From positions 2,702,001 to 2,766,000 of the forward strand of contig CP119325.1 of assembly GCA_029202525.1 (NCBI GenBank): a stretch of DNA of 64,000 bases, read 5' to 3'. The notes under the pieces are model-generated. The model searched no databases, was not told the DNA's origin, and saw only the letters and a list, made by a program, of their open reading frames with translations. A program made the position numbers and the translations under genes. The number at the start of each line of letters is the position of its first letter. The stretch's first letter is position 1. Positions 28,845 to 36,763 of this stretch are shown piece after piece. The DNA is from Candidatus Pseudomonas phytovorans (lineage in GTDB: Bacteria > Pseudomonadota > Gammaproteobacteria > Pseudomonadales > Pseudomonadaceae).

Positions 28845-28892
28845 CCATGGGGCTGCTACGCAGCCCATCTCAGGCGAGCCAGCTCCCACAGG
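28845..28892. repeat. REP element (P. putida type)
   Basis: ccatggggctgctacgcagcc followed by gagccagctcccacagg is the reverse orientation of the copy at 16376-16422. Confidence 0.8.
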
Positions 28893-28947
28893 TATTTGCA
28901 TCGCTTTCGAGTGGTGCATCCAACCTGTAAGAGCGTAAGCCCGGGGA

Positions 28948-29589
28948 TCACTTGATCAGCGGCACACCACTGAGCTTCTGCAACTCCTCAAAGTCGATAT
29001 CCGCGCAGATCTCGACCACTTTCAACCCTTCAGGCGTCACTTCCAGCACCGCCAGATCGGTGTAGATGCGGCTGACGCAAGCGATGCCAGTCAGCGGGTA
29101 GGTGCACTCGGGCACCAGCTTGCTTTCACCGGTCTTGGTCAGGTGGTCCATCATCACGAACACCTGGCGGGCGCCGGTGGCCAGGTCCATCGCGCCGCCT
29201 ACGGCCGGGATCGAACCTTCGGCGCCGGTGTGCCAGTTGGCCAGGTCACCCTTGACCGATACCTGGAAGGCGCCCAGTACGGCGATGTCCAGGTGGCCGC
29301 CACGCATCATCGAGAACGAGTCGGCATGGTGGAAGAAGGCACCACCGGTCAGCAGGGTGACGTGCTGCTTGCCGGCGTTGATCAGGTCATCGTCTTCCTC
29401 GCCCGGCGCCGGGCTTGGGCCCATGCCCAGCAGGCCGTTTTCGCTGTGCAGGAACACTTCCTTGTCGCCCAGGTAGTTGGCCACCAGGGTCGGTGCGCCG
29501 ATGCCCAGGTTTACGTAGGCGCCTTCCTGGATGTCTGCGGCCACGCGCTGGGCCATCTCGGTACGGGAGAGCTTTTTGGTGATGGTCAT
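28948..29589 (-). CDS. pcaJ: 3-oxoadipate CoA-transferase subunit B
   Basis: This 213-residue class I CoA-transferase beta subunit carries the catalytic glutamate in HSENGLLGMGP (E50). PcaIJ moves CoA from succinyl-CoA to 3-oxoadipate, the penultimate step in the beta-ketoadipate pathway from protocatechuate and catechol. The sequence agrees with P. putida PcaJ as I know it. It lies 8 nt downstream of pcaI. The alternative, an acetoacetate transferase, is less likely given the PcaR-type site upstream. Confidence 0.95.
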   Translation of the reverse strand: MTITKKLSRTEMAQRVAADIQEGAYVNLGIGAPTLVANYLGDKEVFLHSENGLLGMGPSPAPGEEDDDLINAGKQHVTLLTGGAFFHHADSFSMMRGGHLDIAVLGAFQVSVKGDLANWHTGAEGSIPAVGGAMDLATGARQVFVMMDHLTKTGESKLVPECTYPLTGIACVSRIYTDLAVLEVTPEGLKVVEICADIDFEELQKLSGVPLIK

Positions 29590-29597
29590 GGCAGGCC

Positions 29598-30293
29598 TCA
29601 GACAGCTTTGGCGATCGAAGAAGCGGCAGCGCCGGTAACGGCGACCACGCGCTGGACGAAGATACCCGGGGTGATGATGTGTTCCGGGTCCAGTTCACCG
29701 AGTTCGACAACCTGGTCGACCTGGGCGATGGCGGTCTTGGCGGCCATGGCCATGATCGGGCCGAAGTTGCGGGCGGCCTTGCGGTAGGTCAGGTTGCCCC
29801 AACGGTCACCCTTGTGCGCCTTGATCAGTGCGAAGTCGGCGTGCAGCGGCATTTCCAGCACGTACATGCGGCCGTCAATTTCACGGGTTTCCTTGCCTTC
29901 GGCCAGCAGGGTGCCGTAGCCGGTTGGCGAAAAGAACGCACCGATGCCCGAACCCGCTGCGCGGATACGCTCGGCCAGGTTGCCTTGCGGTACGACTTCC
30001 AGCTCGATCTTGCCGGCGCGGTACAGTTCGTCGAACACGTAGGAGTCGGACTGGCGCGGGAACGAGCAGACCACCTTGCGCACGCTGCCGGCCATGAGCA
30101 GGGCGGCCAGGCCGATTTCGCCGTTGCCGGCATTGTTGCTGATAATGGTCAGGTCGCGGGCACCGGTTGCGATCAGGCCATCGATCAGCTCGGACGGCAT
30201 GCCGGCAGTGCCGAAGCCACCGACCATGATGGTCGAACCGTCGGTGATCCCTTCCACCGCGCTGGCGATGGACTCGTACGTTTTATTGATCAA
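29598..30293 (-). CDS. pcaI: 3-oxoadipate CoA-transferase subunit A
   Basis: A 231-residue alpha subunit of the CoA-transferase. It has the glycine-rich MVGGFGTAGMPSELIDGL segment and NAGNGEIGLAALL. The start is a TTG at 30291-30293, preceded by AGGAGCTCGCC, giving MINKTYESIASAVEG, the N-terminus of P. putida PcaI. It is the promoter-proximal gene of pcaIJ. The upstream region has a perfect PcaR-type box, so induction by beta-ketoadipate via PcaR (encoded elsewhere) is expected. Confidence 0.96.
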   Translation of the reverse strand: MINKTYESIASAVEGITDGSTIMVGGFGTAGMPSELIDGLIATGARDLTIISNNAGNGEIGLAALLMAGSVRKVVCSFPRQSDSYVFDELYRAGKIELEVVPQGNLAERIRAAGSGIGAFFSPTGYGTLLAEGKETREIDGRMYVLEMPLHADFALIKAHKGDRWGNLTYRKAARNFGPIMAMAAKTAIAQVDQVVELGELDPEHIITPGIFVQRVVAVTGAAASSIAKAV

Positions 30294-30626
30294 GGCGAGC
30301 TCCTGGTTGTTCCTGGAGTTATGGTTGTCGGGTTGGCCGGAGCGCGTGAAGCGAAGGGGCCTGTCAGCATTTGAAATTGCTTGCTGACTTTCGCTATAGC
30401 GTGCCGCAAGATAGGGCAACAGTAGAGGGGGTTTAGCGGAATTTGTGCGATTATCGAACTGTTGTGCGATGTGCGAGCAGTTGTGGTCGCTATTTGTCGC
30501 ACTTCGGATTTAGCGCGCAATGAACCTTTGCACGCGTACAAAGACCTTCCCGCACAAGGGCAATGCTGCATCCCCTTGAGCTTCAGGCATCATGTATCCA
30601 GCCCCTCCAGACAGCTGACCCCGTAA
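30294..30626. promoter_or_regulatory. Divergent pcaIJ / LysR intergenic region
   Basis: This 333-nt stretch separates pcaI (leftward) and a LysR gene (rightward). It contains the PcaR-type box and neighbouring degenerate copies of its GTGCGA motif. No additional gene was found. Confidence 0.6.
30445..30459 (-). promoter_or_regulatory. PcaR-type operator upstream of pcaI
   Basis: Read on the minus strand, GTTCGATAATCGCAC is identical to the published 15-bp P. putida PcaR box as I remember it. A partial repeat (gtgcgatgtgcgagc) follows at 30464-30478. PcaR is an IclR-type activator responding to beta-ketoadipate. Confidence 0.8.
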
Positions 30627-31505
30627 ATGCCCGAATCCACCAACCCCAACCGAGCCATCTACGACCTGGACATGCTCCGCACCGTGGTCATGGTGGCCGA
30701 CTGCGGCAGCTTCACCACCGCCGCTGCACGCCTGCATTCCACCCAGTCCACGGTCAGCCAGAAGGTGCGCAGGCTGGAGGAAATGATCGGCCAGCAGTTG
30801 CTCGACCGCAGCAACCGCGAGGTGCACCCGACCGATGCCGGTGAAACCCTGTTGGGTTACGCACGTCACCTGCTGGCGGTGAGCAGCCAACTGACCGAGG
30901 CCATGTCTGGCGGGGTGACGGTGACCGTACGCATCGGCTTGCCGGACGATTTTGTGGCGGGCAAGACGATGCAGGCGTTGGCGGCGTTCAACCGGCGCAA
31001 CCCGACGGTAAAGCTGGAGATTACCGGTGGGTTGAGCCGCGATTTGATGGGTACCTACGACCGTGGCGAGCTGGACCTGGTATTGATCAAGCAGCGCCGG
31101 AACAGCCGCGAGGCGAATGCCTGCCAGCCAGAGCGTATCGAGTGGATCGACAGTGCGCAGTACCCGTGTTTCGCCCAGGACCCCATTGCGCTGGTTACCT
31201 TTCCGCCACGCGGGTTGTACCGGGATGACATGATCAGCGCGGTCGAGGCGATGGGGCGCAGCTGGCGGATTGCATTTACCAGTTCAAGCCTGGCAGGGAT
31301 CCAGGAGGCGGTGGCCAATGGGTTGGGTGTCAGCCTGCTGCCGTCGCGGGTGGTGGCGGCAGGGCATCGGGTGCTGGGAGCGGAGGAGGGGTTCAAACCG
31401 ATCAGGGTGTTTGAGGCGGCGATTTTCCATCGGCCTACGGCAGACCCGATGGTCATGGAGCTGGCTGAAATTCTGATTGGCATTCTTCGGGCTGACGCGC
31501 AGTGA
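30627..31505 (+). CDS. LysR-family transcriptional regulator
   Basis: This 292-residue LysR protein starts with a standard winged helix (LRTVVMVADCGSFTTAAARLHSTQSTVSQKVRRLEE) and has a type 2 periplasmic-binding-like effector domain (VRIGLPDDFVAGK, LVLIKQRRN, ANGLGVSLLPSRVV). It is divergent from pcaIJ, but pcaIJ is governed by PcaR in P. putida, so its target may be itself or a distant gene. REP elements follow it. Start at ATG 30627 is plausible; AGCTGACCCCGTAA precedes it without a strong ribosome-binding sequence. Confidence 0.88.
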   Translation: MPESTNPNRAIYDLDMLRTVVMVADCGSFTTAAARLHSTQSTVSQKVRRLEEMIGQQLLDRSNREVHPTDAGETLLGYARHLLAVSSQLTEAMSGGVTVTVRIGLPDDFVAGKTMQALAAFNRRNPTVKLEITGGLSRDLMGTYDRGELDLVLIKQRRNSREANACQPERIEWIDSAQYPCFAQDPIALVTFPPRGLYRDDMISAVEAMGRSWRIAFTSSSLAGIQEAVANGLGVSLLPSRVVAAGHRVLGAEEGFKPIRVFEAAIFHRPTADPMVMELAEILIGILRADAQ

Positions 31506-31520
31506 CATCTGCTGCGCTGC

Positions 31521-31692
31521 TTTTTCGCGGGCTTGCCCGCTCTCACAGGTATTGCGCTTACTCTGAATTGACGCCGTAGATGTGGGAGCGGCCTTGTGTC
31601 GCGAAAGGGCTGCGAAGCAGCCCCGGCAATTTCAGGTTTGGGCACAGACACTGGGGCCGCTTCGCGACCCTATCGCGACACAAGGCCCACAC
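31521..31692. repeat. Cluster of REP-like palindromes (BIME-type)
   Basis: A short unit at 31521-31549 (gcgggcttgcccgc) is followed by two larger units in opposite orientation, 31582-31625 and 31652-31692, sharing GCCTTGTGTCGCGA. They lie between the LysR and amidohydrolase genes, which converge, so they may also serve as a 3' end. Confidence 0.75.
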
Positions 31693-31712
31693 AAGGTGAT
31701 CGTGTTGGTAAC

Positions 31713-32930
31713 TCAGCGGCGCAGCTCGGCAGCAAACTGCGCAGCCTGCAGCTGCAACTGCGCAGGCCCGCCCCAGAACGCGCCGTGGCGCACGATCACC
31801 CGTTCGTGGATCGCCGCTGCCACCGCTGCCGCCGCATTGGGCGCCTTGAACAGTACGAAGCTGGCCTCGTTACCCACCTTCAAGCCATAGTCCTGCTTGC
31901 CCATTACGCCGGCACCGGCCTCGGTCGCCATCTCCAGCGCCACCCGCAGTTCCTCGTCAGTATTGAACCCCGAGCGGTAGCTGATCAGCATCGCCCGCTG
32001 CAGCATGTCGCCATTGCCATAAGGCCACCATGCATCCTGGATGTTGTCGTTGCCGGTAAACACCCGCACGCCACCGGCCCGCAGGCGCAGCACGGGCGGG
32101 AAGGCGTGCTCGCCCGGGGCGTTGGTCATGATCGATATGCCAGCACCGGCCAGCACTTCAGCGGTGCGGTCGACCACGGCATCGGAGACGTCGCCCAGGC
32201 CGTAGGCGTGGCTGACCGCGACCAGGCCTTGCATGCCCAGTGCCTGAGTCCTCGCGGCGATGCGTTCGAGTTGGGCGATGCAGATATCACCGGGTTCGTG
32301 CAGGTGGATGTCGACCTTCACACCATATCGCTCGGCAATGCCAAACACGATGTCCAGCTGGCCGTCGGCGTCGCCGTCCAAGGTGGTCGGGTCGATGCCG
32401 CCGACCACTTGCACGCCTTCGCGGATGGCAGCATCCATTACTTCAGCGGTACCGGGGCAGCTCACCACGCCGGCCTGAGGGAAGGCCACCAGCTCGATGT
32501 CGAGCAGGCCTTTCCACTTCTCCCGGGCTTCGAGAATGGCGTGCAGGTTGCTGAGGCCGGTGGTGGCGTCCACGTCCACGTGGCAGCGCATGGCCAGGGT
32601 GCCGTAGGAAGCAGCCTGCCGGATCAGCGCGTCGGCGCGTTCGACGATGGGCGGGGCGCTGGCGAGTTCGCGCTTTTCCACGGCCAGTCGCTCGCGCAGG
32701 CTGGCGACAGGCTGGTGCGGTCGCCAGCGGTCGCCGACGAAGCTTTTGTCCAGGTGAATGTGGCCGTCGACAAAGCCTGGCAGCGCCAGCAGGCCTTCAA
32801 GGTCGATGGTTTCGCGGGCCGGGGCGCTGGCGCGTTGCGGGCCGATGTGGCTGATGCGGCCGTTGCTGACGGCAATGTGCAGCGGCAGGCCATCGGCGTC
32901 GATGGCGTTGATGAACTCACGGTCGTTCAT
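31713..32930 (-). CDS. Amidohydrolase, cytosine deaminase-like
   Basis: A 405-residue member of the metal-dependent amidohydrolase superfamily near CodA and AtzC. Metal ligands are visible in HIHLDKSF (HxH), CHVDVD, HLHEPGD, SHAYGLG and TGNDNIQDAWW. The HLDK and TGNDNI patterns are those of cytosine/isoguanine deaminases, but the substrate could be another N-heterocycle or a creatinine- or guanidine-like compound. The ATG at 32930 is preceded by AAAAGGCCCGATC. It diverges from an MFS gene across 284 nt, so import and hydrolysis of the same compound is a reasonable inference. Confidence 0.85.
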   Translation of the reverse strand: MNDREFINAIDADGLPLHIAVSNGRISHIGPQRASAPARETIDLEGLLALPGFVDGHIHLDKSFVGDRWRPHQPVASLRERLAVEKRELASAPPIVERADALIRQAASYGTLAMRCHVDVDATTGLSNLHAILEAREKWKGLLDIELVAFPQAGVVSCPGTAEVMDAAIREGVQVVGGIDPTTLDGDADGQLDIVFGIAERYGVKVDIHLHEPGDICIAQLERIAARTQALGMQGLVAVSHAYGLGDVSDAVVDRTAEVLAGAGISIMTNAPGEHAFPPVLRLRAGGVRVFTGNDNIQDAWWPYGNGDMLQRAMLISYRSGFNTDEELRVALEMATEAGAGVMGKQDYGLKVGNEASFVLFKAPNAAAAVAAAIHERVIVRHGAFWGGPAQLQLQAAQFAAELRR

Positions 32931-33214
32931 GATCGGGCCTTTTCTACTGAGGCTTGGGTGACGTACCACGGTAGGGGGGATGCGGGTATGTCTCCAATTA
33001 ATTATCAGGATCGCCTTCAGTGCATTTCTGGATACAGTCGCGGGCACTTGGCCTGCATTAAAAACTCCACTGATCCCGATTCCGATAATTAACTTTCCAA
33101 GCCTCCGATCTCGCCCCAGCATTGCCCACGAGACCAGCCCGGCCGCCGGCTACAGCGCGCTCCAGCGCTGGTCATCAAACACACAATAAAAACAAATGCC
33201 GTGTCGGAGTCCCC
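32931..33214. promoter_or_regulatory. Divergent amidohydrolase / MFS regulatory region
   Basis: The 284-nt gap includes two AT-rich inverted arms, TTAATTATC at 32998-33006 and GATAATTAA at 33084-33092. They stand out from the GC-rich surroundings and are candidate operator halves for a regulator of the two divergent genes. Confidence 0.4.
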
Positions 33215-34369
33215 ATGACGCAAGATTCCAAGCTGCTGCGTGCCGCGCTGATTTTCATTGCCTGTACTTCCTTCATTGTCTGTGGCGTACAACCCATCTT
33301 CATGGGGTTGGTCACCGAACAACTGAACCTGTCACTCGACCAGCAGGGCTGGGTGGTGTCGGTCGAGATGATCGGCATGACCCTGGGCACGTTGCTGTGC
33401 CCGGCGCTGATGAAACGACATGGCGGGCGCAGCCTGTGCCTGTTGGTAGGTGCGCTGTGCGTGGCATTGAGCATCGCGACCGCCTATGCCACCACCAACA
33501 CCCTGCTGCTGATCGTGCGCCTGGCGGCCGGTACCTGTGCGGGGCTGGTGTACGCCTACGCGGTGTCCACGCTGGGCCGCCTGCCCAACCAGGACCGTTC
33601 GTTCGGGTTGATGCTGTTGCTGCAAACACCCGAGTACTCGCTGTTTTCCGCGGCATTGCCGTTGCTTGCCGCGCAAAGTGGCACGGTGACTGCCTTGAGC
33701 GCGTTCGGCCTGTGGTACCTGCTGATCTGCGGCGCCAGCCTGGTGCTGCCGCGGCGCCCGGCGGCAACGCTGGCCAGTGGCGAAGGCTCGCCCGCCCAGG
33801 GCGGGTCGGCGCGCACCGGGCGCACTGCGCTGGTGGGCATGCTGTTCATGCAGATTGCGATTTATTGCGTATGGGGCTTTATCGATCAGTTGGCCCGCGA
33901 CCAAGGCATCGGCGGCGTCGATATCGGCTGGGCGTTCGGCTTGTCCGCGTTAGGCGGCCTGCCGGGAGCGGGGCTGCCGAGCCTGCTGGGCGCACGGGTC
34001 AATCGCCAGTTGATGATCGGCGTGGGGCTGGTGGCGGTGTTCATCTCCATTGCCATGCTCACCGGCCATACCCGCACGCCGATGCAGCTGTTCGTCGCGC
34101 TGCTGCTGATCAACTTCGGTTGGGTGCTGTCGTTGTCGTATTACATGGCGCTGATTACTACCAACGACCCGACCGGCAAGCTCACGCCGCTGGTCAGCAT
34201 CACCTTGATGGGGGCTGCTGCGGTCACGCCAGCGTTGATTGCCATGTTGGTGGAGGGCTCCAACCCGCAGTTGATCTTCCTGCTGGGTACGGGGGCACTG
34301 GTGATTGCCTTTGCCATCACCTGCCTGGGCGCACAAGGCAAGGGGGTGCGCAGAAAGGCTGCCTGGTGA
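33215..34369 (+). CDS. MFS transporter, 12-helix
   Basis: This 384-residue transporter has 12 predicted helices. Motif A-like sequence is weak, and the central loop (about residues 190-205) is short and basic. ALMKRHGGRS follows helix 2. The ATG at 33215 has GTCGGAGTCCCC upstream. It is divergent from the amidohydrolase and its 3' end is 47 nt before the GlxA-type regulator. The substrate is unknown; a nitrogen heterocycle or ammonium compound would match its neighbours. Confidence 0.83.
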   Translation: MTQDSKLLRAALIFIACTSFIVCGVQPIFMGLVTEQLNLSLDQQGWVVSVEMIGMTLGTLLCPALMKRHGGRSLCLLVGALCVALSIATAYATTNTLLLIVRLAAGTCAGLVYAYAVSTLGRLPNQDRSFGLMLLLQTPEYSLFSAALPLLAAQSGTVTALSAFGLWYLLICGASLVLPRRPAATLASGEGSPAQGGSARTGRTALVGMLFMQIAIYCVWGFIDQLARDQGIGGVDIGWAFGLSALGGLPGAGLPSLLGARVNRQLMIGVGLVAVFISIAMLTGHTRTPMQLFVALLLINFGWVLSLSYYMALITTNDPTGKLTPLVSITLMGAAAVTPALIAMLVEGSNPQLIFLLGTGALVIAFAITCLGAQGKGVRRKAAW

Positions 34370-34416
34370 GCAGTGGCTGGGTATGATGCAGTACAGCCGC
34401 TGCATTGGAGACAAGC

Positions 34417-35415
34417 GTGTTCAGGTTTCTGGTCATTGTGTTCCCGTACTTCAATGCGGCCGCCACCTCTGCCTTTGTCGACCCGTTCCGGGCCGCCAAT
34501 TACCTGAGCGGCGAGTCCCGTTACCACTGGGAGTTCGCCTCACTCGAAGGCGGTGGCATCCGGGCATCGAATGGCATGGACCTGTTCACTCAATCCGTCG
34601 CCAGCGTGCGCGACCAGAGCTGGGATCTGGTGTTGGTTTCTTGCAGCTGGACGCCCGAAAAGTTCCACAGCCCCCACCTGCAAGGCCTGCTCAGAACATG
34701 GGCCAGCAAAGGCTGCATGCTGGGTGCGATCGACACCGGCACGTTCCTGCTGGCGGAGGCGGGCTTGCTGGCGGGGCGGCGGGCGACCGGGCATTACGAA
34801 CATATCGACGCGCTGATCGAGCTGTACCCGGACGTTAACATCGTCGAAGACCTGTATGTATTCGACGACAACCGCATCACCTGTTGTGGTGGTGCAGCGG
34901 CGACCGATACCGCGCTGCAGCTGATCCGCAACATGCACGGCGAAACACTCTCCAACGAAGCCGCGCGGTACGTGTTTCATCAGCAGTTCAGGCCGGGTAG
35001 CACGCAGCAGAACCCGCAAGACCATCAACCGTTGGGCCACACGATTGCGCCAGCAATCATGCAGGCGATCAAGTTGATGGAAACCCACCTTGAAGAGGTC
35101 ATCAGCATTCCTGACATCAGTGAGCGGGTGGGTATTTCACAGCGTCAACTCGACCGCCTGTTCCGTCAGGTCACCCACAAGACCCCGGCGCTTTACTACC
35201 GCGATATCCGTCTGGACCGGGCGCGTGGGCTAGTGACCCAGACCAACCTGGCGCTGACAAAGGTGGGCGTGGCCTCGGGCTTTCCCAACCAGTCGCACTT
35301 CTGCAGGATCTACCGCGAGCGCTTTGGCCTTACGCCTCGGCAGGACCGCCAGGAAGGGCGCGTGCCGTTCGATTACCGCGCCTGGCCCATGCATCAGGCG
35401 GGTAGAGAGCGCTGA
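34417..35415 (+). CDS. GlxA-family transcriptional regulator (AraC-type HTH with DJ-1/PfpI-like domain)
   Basis: A 332-residue regulator. The N-terminal 180 residues form a DJ-1/PfpI-like domain with GAIDTGTFLLAEAGLL at the cysteine-elbow position; the nucleophile here is replaced by threonine, as in other regulators. The C-terminal AraC HTH contains ISERVGISQRQLDRLFRQ and ALTKVGVASGFPNQSHFCRIYRERFG. GbdR and CdhR, which control betaine and carnitine catabolism in Pseudomonas, belong to this family, fitting the operon downstream. The GTG at 34417 (GGAG 6 nt upstream) is preferred over the TTG at 34405. Confidence 0.88.
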   Translation: MFRFLVIVFPYFNAAATSAFVDPFRAANYLSGESRYHWEFASLEGGGIRASNGMDLFTQSVASVRDQSWDLVLVSCSWTPEKFHSPHLQGLLRTWASKGCMLGAIDTGTFLLAEAGLLAGRRATGHYEHIDALIELYPDVNIVEDLYVFDDNRITCCGGAAATDTALQLIRNMHGETLSNEAARYVFHQQFRPGSTQQNPQDHQPLGHTIAPAIMQAIKLMETHLEEVISIPDISERVGISQRQLDRLFRQVTHKTPALYYRDIRLDRARGLVTQTNLALTKVGVASGFPNQSHFCRIYRERFGLTPRQDRQEGRVPFDYRAWPMHQAGRER

Positions 35416-35574
35416 GCGTTGTCGCGCATTGCATGCACATACCTAAAAACGACCTTGGCGAGATAAGCAAAAAACTCGGCGAATACTGCACATTTTCCAG
35501 GCTTCAGGCAGACCACTATCAGCCCCACAGAACGAGCAGAACTCCATGCTCGTGACAATAAAAGGGCCGTTGAT

Positions 35575-36717
35575 ATGTCTGAGTTGCTGCATCCTCGCCA
35601 ATTCGAATCGATCAAGCAGGGCTATGATCCGGATCCGCTGATTTCCCAGTCGCTGCGCGCTGACGCCTATGTGGAACCTGAATGGTTTCGCGTAGACCAG
35701 GAGGAAATCATCGCCAAAAGCTGGCAGTGGGTGTGCCATGTGGAGAAGGTGCGCGAGCCGGGTAGCTACACCACCGTAGACATCGCCGGGCGCCCGATTG
35801 CAGTGGTGCGTGACCAGGAGGGTGTGTTGCGGGCCTTCTATAACGTGTGCAAACACCGCGCGCATCCGGTGCTGCAAGGGGAAGGCAAGACCCGCCGTAT
35901 CGTTTGCCCGTACCACTCCTGGTGTTATGGCCTCAACGGTGGCCTGGTGGCTGCGCCGCACGTGGGCGGGTTGAAAGAATTCAACAAGGAAGAGATTCAC
36001 CTGACCCCGGTGCAGGTCGAGGAATTCTGCGGCTTCATCTACGTCAACCTCGACCCGCACGCGGCGCCACTGCGCGAGCAGTCAGGTGACCTGGCCAAGG
36101 AAGTGCTGAAGTGGGCGCCCGACATCGACAAGCTCACCTTCGGCCATCGCCTGACCTACGAGATCAAGTCGAACTGGAAGAACGTGGTCGACAACTTCCT
36201 TGAGTGCTACCACTGCCCGACCGCGCACAAGGACTTCTGCACCCTGGTCGACATGGACACCTACAAGGTGCAGACCCACGGCATCTACTCCAGCCACATG
36301 GCCGAAGCCGGCAACGGCCAGAACTCGGCCTACGACACCTCCAAGGCCAGTGTGCGGACCCATGCAGTGTGGTGGCTATGGCCGACCACCTGCCTGATGC
36401 GCTACCCCGGCCGTAGCTCGATGATCGTGCTCAATATCGTGCCGGTGGGCCCTGACCGCACGCTGGAAACCTACGACTTTTTCCTCGAAACGCCCGAGCC
36501 GGACGACATGGAAAAAGAGGCCATCCGCTACCTCGATGAGGTGCTGCAGGTGGAAGACATCTCGCTGGTGGAAAACGTCCAGCGCGGCATGCAGACCCCG
36601 GCATTCCAGCAAGGCCGTATCGTCACCGACCCTGACGGGTCGGGCAAATCCGAGCATGCATTGCACCATTTCCACGGCCTGGTGCTCGACGCCTACGCAC
36701 GCGGCGTGAAGCGATAG
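35575..36717 (+). CDS. Rieske oxygenase, quaternary-ammonium type (GbcA/CntA-like)
   Basis: A 380-residue terminal oxygenase. The Rieske [2Fe-2S] ligands are C92, H94, C111 and H114 (VCKHRAH and CPYHSWCYG). The mononuclear iron site shows H213 and H218 in ECYHCPTAH, with glutamate 210 at the bridging position where aromatic-ring oxygenases have aspartate. That Glu is typical of glycine betaine and carnitine oxygenases, so N-demethylation or C-N cleavage of a quaternary amine is the best guess. Its electron donor is the reductase at 40159. It is the first gene of the operon; AAGGGCCGTTGAT precedes the ATG. Confidence 0.9.
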   Translation: MSELLHPRQFESIKQGYDPDPLISQSLRADAYVEPEWFRVDQEEIIAKSWQWVCHVEKVREPGSYTTVDIAGRPIAVVRDQEGVLRAFYNVCKHRAHPVLQGEGKTRRIVCPYHSWCYGLNGGLVAAPHVGGLKEFNKEEIHLTPVQVEEFCGFIYVNLDPHAAPLREQSGDLAKEVLKWAPDIDKLTFGHRLTYEIKSNWKNVVDNFLECYHCPTAHKDFCTLVDMDTYKVQTHGIYSSHMAEAGNGQNSAYDTSKASVRTHAVWWLWPTTCLMRYPGRSSMIVLNIVPVGPDRTLETYDFFLETPEPDDMEKEAIRYLDEVLQVEDISLVENVQRGMQTPAFQQGRIVTDPDGSGKSEHALHHFHGLVLDAYARGVKR

Positions 36718-36763
36718 GCCCCCGACTGCTACAAGCCCAACACATGAAACTGTGAGCCTTGCC

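Larger units (their letters stand above)
28586..28947. promoter_or_regulatory. Intergenic region between HxlR operon and pcaJ
   Basis: This 362-nt gap holds the HxlR operon promoter with GTAACT/AGTAAC repeats (28597-28634), a possible 37-codon frame on the minus strand (28678-28791) and a REP element (28845-28892). No other gene is convincing. Confidence 0.5.

Noticed and set aside
28948..30293. Acetoacetate CoA-transferase linked to the carnitine-like operon
   Set aside because: The BKACE would release acetoacetate, so it was considered. The subunits match PcaI/PcaJ and the upstream box matches PcaR, so 3-oxoadipate is the better substrate.
31596..33092. A 498-codon frame opposite the amidohydrolase
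   Set aside because: It starts in REP DNA and translates to low-complexity Ala/Val/His text, while the minus strand has all amidohydrolase metal motifs.
33196..34386. A 396-codon frame overlapping the MFS transporter in another frame
   Set aside because: Arg/Ala/Gly-rich with no membrane helices, whereas the other frame gives a normal 12-helix transporter.
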